DNA from: Nitrospinota bacterium
Lineage (GTDB): Bacteria > Tectomicrobia > Entotheonellia > J063
NCBI GenBank assembly: GCA_003696125.1
Contig: RFHZ01000432.1
Location: 1-6,664, forward strand
Length of the DNA stretch: 6,664 nt
Direction of reading: 5' to 3'
The notes under the pieces are model-generated. The model did not search any database and was not told where the DNA came from. It saw only the letters and a program-made list of their open reading frames with translations. Positions 1 through 4,366 of this stretch are shown piece after piece; position 1 is the first letter of the stretch; every line of letters begins with the position of its first letter. The translations under genes were made by a program, and so were the position numbers.

Positions 1-1001
1 ACATTACCCTGGGGAACATTTGTAATTACCTGCCCTCGTGGGATGCCTGGTCCGGCTGCAAGGAGAAAGATGGCACGATTGGCCCAGTCGAGCCCGCCAT
101 GCTTAAGCACAGTAAAGCTCTCTCGTCCATGATCCGTAGTGACGAAAAGGGCAGTATTGTTACGGCGGAAATGGGGGTTTTGGCCCTGATCTGCGCAGGT
201 ATCCGCATCTGGTTTATCACAGAGCTCACTCCAGATTTTGGTGAAGATCTGTTCGTCTACCTGAGCGATTGCACCTTTATAAAAGTTGAACCGCCAGTCC
301 AGATGCCCCTGGTTATCTACTCCACCAAAATGGAGGAAGAGGAAGCGGGGTAAGGGGACAACCTGTGTCGGATCACAGGCTTCAAGAGTATTATCGGGCA
401 GGAATCCTCGCATCAGGCAGCGTCCCCAGGTAGCAACTCCTACATCCTCGACAGCCCAGTCACCGGATGGTACGAAGTAGAGAGTAGCTCCATAATCTTT
501 CCCATGGATGGGGTCAAGACTATAGTCTATCTGGGTGACATTTGGCTTGCTAACCACAGCAACTACTTCTTCAGAACTCCAGTTAAGCTCCTTTCGCAAC
601 CGCTCAAAGATGGTGGGTCGGAACGGCCGGAGGTCAAGGGAGGTACCTATGTTCGGTCCGACAGCACGGACCCCGGTCAGCAGCATCTCGTGTCCCGGCG
701 TTGTCCAAGTTGCTGCGTTATTCACAAAGGCGCTCCCTTTGGTGCCCGGCTCACTGGTGTACAAGGTCCCTTCTGGGAGCACGTATTCTGCCAGGTTTTT
801 GAGCAAACAATTGTTTACATCTCCTAACCCTTGACAGTTCGGGTCACCAAATCCATCGCTATTTCGTATTCCATCGATCGAGATGACAATCACCCGCTCG
901 ATACTTCCCTCTCCTTCTTGGGCCCATGTGGGTAAGGCCAAGAGCCAAGCACCACAGAGCACTATAATAAAGAATGTGAGTGGTCGAGTTGGAGTGCTCA
1001 T
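1..1001 (-). CDS. Exported alkaline-phosphatase-superfamily hydrolase (phosphodiesterase/nucleotide pyrophosphatase-like), partial, C-terminus off the left edge
   Basis: Reading the minus strand from the ATG at 1001-999 gives 333 codons with no stop up to the window edge, so the end of the protein is missing. Residues 1-27 form a signal peptide: Arg6, a hydrophobic core, then a likely cleavage at TWA|QEG. The metal and nucleophile positions of the alkaline phosphatase superfamily all appear in order: Asp43 (VIVISIDGIR), probable nucleophile Thr100 (TWTTPGHEMLLTG), Asp229 and His233 (GGVDNQGH), Asp290-His291 (TTDHGR) and His301 (KHGG), followed by the usual FLLAAGPGIP stretch. This predicts a two-metal phosphoester (or related sulfo/phosphono ester) hydrolase outside the cytoplasm. 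The substrate cannot be named. Six cysteines in the mature part fall in three close pairs. A strong AGGAGG five bases before the ATG supports this start. GC is lower than in the genes to the right. Confidence 0.9.
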   Translation of the reverse strand, partial: MSTPTRPLTFFIIVLCGAWLLALPTWAQEGEGSIERVIVISIDGIRNSDGFGDPNCQGLGDVNNCLLKNLAEYVLPEGTLYTSEPGTKGSAFVNNAATWTTPGHEMLLTGVRAVGPNIGTSLDLRPFRPTIFERLRKELNWSSEEVVAVVSKPNVTQIDYSLDPIHGKDYGATLYFVPSGDWAVEDVGVATWGRCLMRGFLPDNTLEACDPTQVVPLPRFLFLHFGGVDNQGHLDWRFNFYKGAIAQVDEQIFTKIWSELCDKPDADTCADQGQNPHFRRNNTALFVTTDHGRESFTVLKHGGLDWANRAIFLLAAGPGIPRGQVITNVPQGN

Positions 1002-1004
1002 CTT

Positions 1005-1014
1005 CTCCTCCTTT
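1005..1014 (-). promoter_or_regulatory. Strong Shine-Dalgarno site of the phosphatase-like gene
   Basis: On the minus strand this reads AAAGGAGGAG. The AGGAGG core lies five bases before the ATG at 1001. It fixes the start of a gene that is otherwise open-ended in the window. Confidence 0.8.
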
Positions 1015-1131
1015 CCCTCTTTAATTGGGATAGAAGTGGTTTTTTGTGAAAATCCTTTGGCCACAAGAATTTCAAGGACTGAAAACGTTGAGCCCTCTAT
1101 GGAAAAGGACTTCCTAAAGGAGGAAGGAAGG

Positions 1132-1162
1132 GCAGGAGTGGTCTTCCTGCTCCGCTCTTTTT
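1132..1162 (+). terminator. Weak terminator-like hairpin followed by a T run
   Basis: GCAGGA (1132-1137) and TCCTGC (1145-1150) pair perfectly around a 7-base loop, and five T's follow at 1158-1162. The stem is short and the T run is 7 bases away. No plus-strand gene is known upstream to be terminated. It may equally be part of the structured region beside it. Confidence 0.25.
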
Positions 1163-1168
1163 GAGAGA

Positions 1169-1224
1169 GACCTCTTCTAAGGAGAGTGGTACGCTGTTTA
1201 TTGCCACCTCCTCGAGAAGAGGTC
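1169..1224. repeat. Long imperfect inverted repeat (19 paired bases)
   Basis: The outer arms GACCTCTTCT (1169-1178) and AGAAGAGGTC (1215-1224) match perfectly over 10 bp. The inner arms AGGAG-a-GTGG (1180-1189) and CCACCTCCT (1204-1212) add nine more pairs with one bulged A at 1185. The loop is 14 bases. No T run follows on either strand, so it is not an ordinary intrinsic terminator. It could be a structured RNA element, a protein-binding site or a degraded small repeat element. Confidence 0.75.
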
Positions 1225-1274
1225 CGACCTAATGCAGACATTCGCTTTGCTCTGGGAAGCAAGCTGTAAATGGC

Positions 1275-1317
1275 GAGAAAACATGTCGCAGTCTCCTCTT
1301 GCGACTCCGGTTTTCTC
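1275..1317. repeat. Long imperfect inverted repeat (14 paired bases), terminator-like on the minus strand
   Basis: GAGAAAAC (1275-1282) pairs with GTTTTCTC (1310-1317), and GTCGCA (1285-1290) pairs with TGCGAC (1300-1305) around a 9-base loop. A 2/4-base internal loop separates the two blocks. Read on the minus strand, the GC-rich inner stem is followed three bases later by TTTT, with a matching A tract in front, which resembles a weak bidirectional terminator. It could stop transcription coming from the MBL gene, or be part of a leader of the phosphatase-like gene. Confidence 0.65.
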
Positions 1318-1617
1318 CGACAACAACCAGCTGCTTTATCAGGCAGGAGGGCTACGGTGCATGAACATCCAGGAGGGACAATATGAATGGCAACAAGGCA
1401 CAGGACTTGAAGATCGGGCAATCCAGATCAGATACCAAATCTTTCTATCATTATTCCCATTTTACCCGAAAATGCAAGGGAAAAATCCTAGAGAAGCCTC
1501 CATGTAAAAAGACCGGGTACGAGACCAGCAGGGGGAAGAGGAGAATGACCGCTTAAGATAAGCCTTGACAGGATGTTAACATTGAAACACCAGTTTCCTG
1601 ACCAATCCTGAGAGGGT

Positions 1618-1636
1618 AAAGGTTAGTAAACCCTTT
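1618..1636 (-). terminator. Possible weak terminator of the MBL gene
   Basis: About 20 bases past the MBL stop codon the minus strand reads AAAGGGTTTACTAACCTTT. This is a 7-bp stem with one bulged G and a 4-base loop. The stem is AT-rich and lacks a long T tract, so termination here would be weak or bidirectional at best. Confidence 0.3.
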
Positions 1637-1656
1637 TCACCAGGCTGAGGCATAGG

Positions 1657-2535
1657 CTAGACTCTTTCCCAGAAGAGGCGATTCTGATGGATGCGAAGGG
1701 TAAGCTGGCCAGCCTGCTTCAGGGCAGACAGGTGCGCCTTAATGGTAGCGAGGGTGAGAAAGTATTGGCCGGTGTCCAGGTTTAATCCCAAGTGCTCGGC
1801 AACGGCGGCCAGCAGGTCTTCGGTCTGGCGAGGAGTTTCGAGTAGGTGGAGGAGCAAGGCTTCCAGATGGTCGATACTCGCAAGATTCTGCCGTACCACT
1901 TCTTCGATCTCGGTCAAAACGGTCCCGTGAAAAGGCACGTAATATTGAGCCGGGATGGTTAAGAGCCTGCGCAGGGTATCGCGCTGTTTCCCAGGATCAA
2001 AGCAATAGATGATCTTGTACTTCTCCAGCACCCGGACCGGAAACACGACATCTGCACAGAAGAAGACCTCTCCTACCTGGAGTCCCATCTGATTGATCGA
2101 ATGCCCGGGAAGAGGAACCGGTTTCAATTCGACTCCGGCAATGGTAAACTGTTCTGTGTAAATCTGGTCCACTCGACTCGCTGCTGCCATGAAATGCTTG
2201 GTACAGAGTTCGGTTATCGGTGTTGCACCGTACAGGTAAAACGGTTCCAGGATCGGATAGCGAAGGATCGCTTCTTCCAGAGGTGGGGCATAAACGGTGG
2301 CCTGAGTGTGTTGGAGAAGATAGGCATCTCCCCCGTAATGATCGGCATGGGCATGGGTATGCACGATGGCCGCAAGTTCCAGGTGTCGAGCCCGGAGGAG
2401 TTTAAGGAGCTTGCGTCCATACGATTCGTCTAGACCGCTATCGATGAGAATGGCCTGGTTCCCCTGGATAATGACGCCGACATTGGTCGGGCCGGGGACA
2501 TAGGAGATATTCCGGATAATCGGTTGGAGGTCCAT
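1657..2535 (-). CDS. Metallo-beta-lactamase-fold metal hydrolase with C-terminal winged-helix-like domain
   Basis: This 292-residue cytoplasmic protein has no signal peptide. The MBL metal site is complete: HxHxDH at His61, His63, Asp65, His66 (HTHAHADHYGG), then His145 (PLPGHS), Asp162 (CADVVF) and His203 (PFHGT), with Asp32 in the early ILIDSG strand. This layout matches glyoxalase-II-like and LACTB2-like hydrolases, which bind two metals and cleave esters, thioesters or sometimes nucleic acid. Residues about 205-292 form a separate helical part ending in a helix-turn-helix and wing-like stretch (ATIKAHLSALKQAGQL, then RIHQNRLFW), similar in position to the winged-helix tail of LACTB2-type proteins. 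The substrate is unknown. The start is supported by AAGGAA six bases before the ATG. The gene diverges from the propeller gene, with 136 bases between starts. Confidence 0.92.
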   Translation of the reverse strand: MDLQPIIRNISYVPGPTNVGVIIQGNQAILIDSGLDESYGRKLLKLLRARHLELAAIVHTHAHADHYGGDAYLLQHTQATVYAPPLEEAILRYPILEPFYLYGATPITELCTKHFMAAASRVDQIYTEQFTIAGVELKPVPLPGHSINQMGLQVGEVFFCADVVFPVRVLEKYKIIYCFDPGKQRDTLRRLLTIPAQYYVPFHGTVLTEIEEVVRQNLASIDHLEALLLHLLETPRQTEDLLAAVAEHLGLNLDTGQYFLTLATIKAHLSALKQAGQLTLRIHQNRLFWERV

Positions 2536-2593
2536 GTGCTTTCCTTCTCTCCCTCTGGTTATGCTGCACGCGCAACGCTATTCCTGAAGACCA

Positions 2594-2632
2594 TGCCCAG
2601 AACGGGCAGGATATGGCCCCTTTGGGGGATAT
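2594..2632. promoter_or_regulatory. Two adjacent short inverted repeats in the divergent intergenic region
   Basis: TGCCC-agaac-GGGCA (2594-2608) is a perfect 5-bp stem. CCCC-ttt-GGGG (2617-2627), flanked on each side by ATAT, is a second near-palindrome. Both would lie in the leader of the MBL transcript. They could act as operators for the divergent pair or as RNA hairpins. Confidence 0.35.
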
Positions 2633-2653
2633 GTCTCATTATACCGGGCAGGA
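2603..2653 (+). repeat. 9-bp direct repeat CGGGCAGGA, two copies 42 bp apart
   Basis: Identical copies lie at 2603-2611 and 2645-2653, each followed shortly by ATGG. The 42-bp spacing is close to four helical turns, so a dimeric regulator could contact both from one face of the DNA. One copy lies just upstream of the MBL -10 box (on its spacer side) and the other lies within its leader. Confidence 0.4.
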
Positions 2654-2667
2654 AGTGATGGAGACAA
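2638..2667 (-). promoter_or_regulatory. Probable sigma-70-type promoter for the MBL gene
   Basis: On the minus strand, TTGTCT (2667-2662, 4 of 6 to the -35 consensus) is followed after 18 bases by a perfect TATAAT (2643-2638). Initiation would leave a leader of roughly 95 bases before the MBL ATG. The -35 box overlaps the ribosome-binding site of the divergent propeller gene, so use of this promoter and transcription of that gene could interfere. Confidence 0.45.
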
Positions 2668-2671
2668 GCGT

Positions 2672-4210
2672 ATGCATCTTCTACGCACACGATGGTGCCA
2701 GGGAGAGGAGCTTTCCTGCTTCCTCCTGCTTGTCCTCTGCATCGGGGTGGGGATCACAGGAGCGGCCGGAACTCCACTCTTTTCCCGGCAAGATCTTACG
2801 GTTCCAGGGAAAATCCTGACCGTGCTGCCGGTCGATCTGCAGGGGAAAGGGACCACAGATCTGCTTGTGGCCCATAAAACCGGGGTTTATCCAGAGGAGA
2901 GACGCTGGCTCTCTCTCTTTCGTTATCAGGTTGATAGACAACGTTATGCCTCTACCGCTGACCAGCAATGGGAAGTCGATCCCGATGTCACCTTGATCGA
3001 TGTCGGGGATGTGGCTCCTGCACCGGGGAAGGAGATTCTCTACCTCACCACCCGGGGGTTACGCTATGTGGCACAGGAAAAGGACGGTACCTTTTCCTCG
3101 ACCTCCCACCCCCTGCTTTCCCTCCCCACCTTCACCATTTTTCCCGAAACAGGAGAGCTCCTGCGGGGAAGATTCTTTGCCGATTGGAAAGGGACCGGTC
3201 ATCCCCTGCTCCTCCTCCCTCAACCCGGCTCTCTCCGTTTCTTCGCTCCAGCAGAGGGGTATCGCTGGCAGGAGGTGGAGGCGGTGACCGTCTCTCCCCG
3301 CACCTTCCTGTTCAGCGCCTGGGTCGATGATGGACTGTTTCGCGACTATTCCTTCCAGGCGGCTTATCGCCTTCCCCGTATCGTTGTCCAAGATTTTAAT
3401 GGGGATGGACGGGTAGATCTGCTGCTGCCCCAACAGGAATATCTCCGTGTTCACCTCCAGCAGGACGATGGCCATTTCTCCTCCTCTCCTTCTTTCCAGC
3501 TGATCTTCCCGGTTCGTTCTCCAGCAGAGCGCTCTCAACAGAGCCTTTTACTCTACCTGACCCCGGCAGATGTCAACCAGGATGGGTTGGCCGATGTGAT
3601 CCTGACCAAGGTTACCGGCAAACTCCTGGAACGCCGCGTGGAGATCTTCCTCTTTCTCCACCAGCCGCAGGCAGCCAGCCCCTTCTCCTCCACCCCGCAA
3701 CAGAAGATGGCGTTGAAGGGGTTTACCCCGGGGGTTACCCTGCAAGATCTGGATGATGATGGAAAAAAGGACCTGTGCCTTTCCTACGTCCATATTGGAC
3801 TCTGGGGAATCATCAAGAACCTCCTTTCCAACCGGGTCACAGTGGTTACCGATTGCTATCGACTTCAGGCCAATCTCCGTTTTGCCACGCATCCCACCTT
3901 TCATCTGAAGACCAGCTATCGGATCGATCTCTCCGATGGCATCCGGATCCACGGCATCTGGCCGACGTGGCAGGCAGATTTTACCGGAGATGGGCGCACC
4001 GATCTCTTGATTGCGCGGGATGGAGAGGTTATGATATATGCGAAGACTCCAGGTGGATCACTCGCTTCCACTCCCCTTGTCCAGGCGGAAGTTCCTGTCT
4101 CTCCCTACCGCCATATTGGAGATATGAACGGGGATGGGAGGAACGATCTGCTCTTTTACGAGAGGGGAGAAGGAGGGAAGATTACCCTCCTCTTGCGGCA
4201 GGGGAGATAA
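2672..4210 (+). CDS. Exported FG-GAP/VCBS-repeat beta-propeller protein
   Basis: This is a 512-residue protein. Residues 1-32 look like a signal peptide with cleavage near GAA|GTP. Its n-region is unusual because Glu12-Glu13 precede the hydrophobic core. Cys23 is not in a valid lipobox, so it is probably not a lipoprotein. Eight copies of the FG-GAP/VCBS loop pattern recur, mostly about 58 residues apart, at residues 55, 113, 171, 241, 300, 359, 436 and 484. The last five keep the calcium-type DxNxDGxxD form (DFNGDGRVD, DVNQDGLAD, DLDDDGKKD, DFTGDGRTD, DMNGDGRND). The first three are degenerate (DLQGKGTTD, DVAPAPGKE, DWKGTGHP). This suggests a 7- or 8-bladed propeller used for binding outside the cytoplasm. 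No catalytic motif is visible and the ligand is unknown. GGAG eight bases before the ATG supports this start. Confidence 0.9.
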   Translation: MHLLRTRWCQGEELSCFLLLVLCIGVGITGAAGTPLFSRQDLTVPGKILTVLPVDLQGKGTTDLLVAHKTGVYPEERRWLSLFRYQVDRQRYASTADQQWEVDPDVTLIDVGDVAPAPGKEILYLTTRGLRYVAQEKDGTFSSTSHPLLSLPTFTIFPETGELLRGRFFADWKGTGHPLLLLPQPGSLRFFAPAEGYRWQEVEAVTVSPRTFLFSAWVDDGLFRDYSFQAAYRLPRIVVQDFNGDGRVDLLLPQQEYLRVHLQQDDGHFSSSPSFQLIFPVRSPAERSQQSLLLYLTPADVNQDGLADVILTKVTGKLLERRVEIFLFLHQPQAASPFSSTPQQKMALKGFTPGVTLQDLDDDGKKDLCLSYVHIGLWGIIKNLLSNRVTVVTDCYRLQANLRFATHPTFHLKTSYRIDLSDGIRIHGIWPTWQADFTGDGRTDLLIARDGEVMIYAKTPGGSLASTPLVQAEVPVSPYRHIGDMNGDGRNDLLFYERGEGGKITLLLRQGR

Positions 4211-4227
4211 AAAGTCCCGAAGCATCG

Positions 4228-4254
4228 CTGGGTCACCAGGCCTGCAGATTTTTT
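4228..4254 (+). terminator. Weak terminator-like element after the propeller gene
   Basis: CTGG-gtca-CCAG (4228-4239) can form a 4-bp stem, and a run of six T's follows at 4249-4254. The stem is short and nine bases separate it from the T run. If it works at all, it would attenuate rather than fully stop transcription into the peptidase gene. Confidence 0.25.
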
Positions 4255-4280
4255 CCCCTGGGTATCCCGCTCCTCTCCAC

Positions 4281-4361
4281 GGTCTGGCGGCAAAGACTCT
4301 GGTCACGCAAGGCCTCAAGATGGCTCCAGGGACAAAAGGGTCAGTAATAGCTACTAAGGGG
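4281..4361 (+). promoter_or_regulatory. Structured leader of the lipoprotein peptidase gene (possible cis-regulatory RNA)
   Basis: CTCTGG (4298-4303) can pair with CCAGGG (4326-4331), and GGCC (4311-4314) with GGCT (4322-4325), giving one stacked hairpin with an 8-base bulge. The bulge and loop carry GGCAAA (4289-4294) and ACGCAAGGCC (4305-4314), two boxes resembling the GGCAAA...ACGCAAAGCC core of cyclic di-GMP class I (GEMM) riboswitches. The GNRA-capped hairpin expected between the boxes is absent and the downstream spacing is too short, so this is only a suggestion. The Shine-Dalgarno AAGGGG lies at 4356-4361. Confidence 0.2.
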
Positions 4362-4366
4362 ATATC

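Larger units (their letters stand above)
1002..1656. other. 655-base gene-free gap rich in inverted repeats
   Basis: The gap separates two minus-strand genes. I found no convincing coding sequence in it. One sampled block (1441-1500) is 40% GC, well below the flanking genes. The left half (1130-1320) holds three successive hairpin-forming sequences, and the right end (1565-1637) holds several smaller ones near the 3' end of the MBL gene. Between about 1320 and 1560 I see nothing recognisable. A minus-strand promoter for the phosphatase-like gene should lie here, but only a poor candidate is visible (TTGAAA, 17-base spacer, TTTTCA, around 1070-1040). Confidence 0.6.

Noticed and set aside
883-1164. 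93-codon open frame on the plus strand
   Set aside because: It overlaps antisense to the well-supported start, signal peptide and ribosome-binding site of the phosphatase-like gene and has no family signature.
1232-1507. 91-codon open frame on the plus strand in the large gap
   Set aside because: It has no convincing ribosome-binding site, no recognisable domain, runs through the inverted repeat at 1275-1317 and lies in low-GC sequence. It looks like a chance frame.
1565-1570. TTGACA, a perfect -35 box on the plus strand
   Set aside because: No acceptable -10 box lies 16-18 bases downstream and no plus-strand gene follows before 2672.
1569-1610. Nested inverted repeats CAGGAT/ATCCTG and GAAAC/GTTTC resembling a tRNA-like or structured RNA fold
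   Set aside because: The stems are short, there is no T-arm sequence or acceptor layout for a tRNA, and the outer pair encloses 30 bases. It is too weak to call a feature.
2101-2433. 110-codon plus-strand frame opposite the MBL gene
   Set aside because: It lies wholly antisense to a gene with a complete metal site. It is rich in Gly/Arg/Met as expected of a shadow frame.
2717-2743. Possible lipobox at Cys23 of the propeller protein
   Set aside because: The residue before the cysteine is Leu, not Gly/Ala/Ser, and a better signal-peptidase I site (GAA|GTP) follows.
3548-3952. Long minus-strand frames opposite the propeller gene (also 3059-3538)
   Set aside because: They are mirror frames of a GC-rich gene whose calcium-loop repeats prove the plus-strand reading. 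They have no motif of their own.
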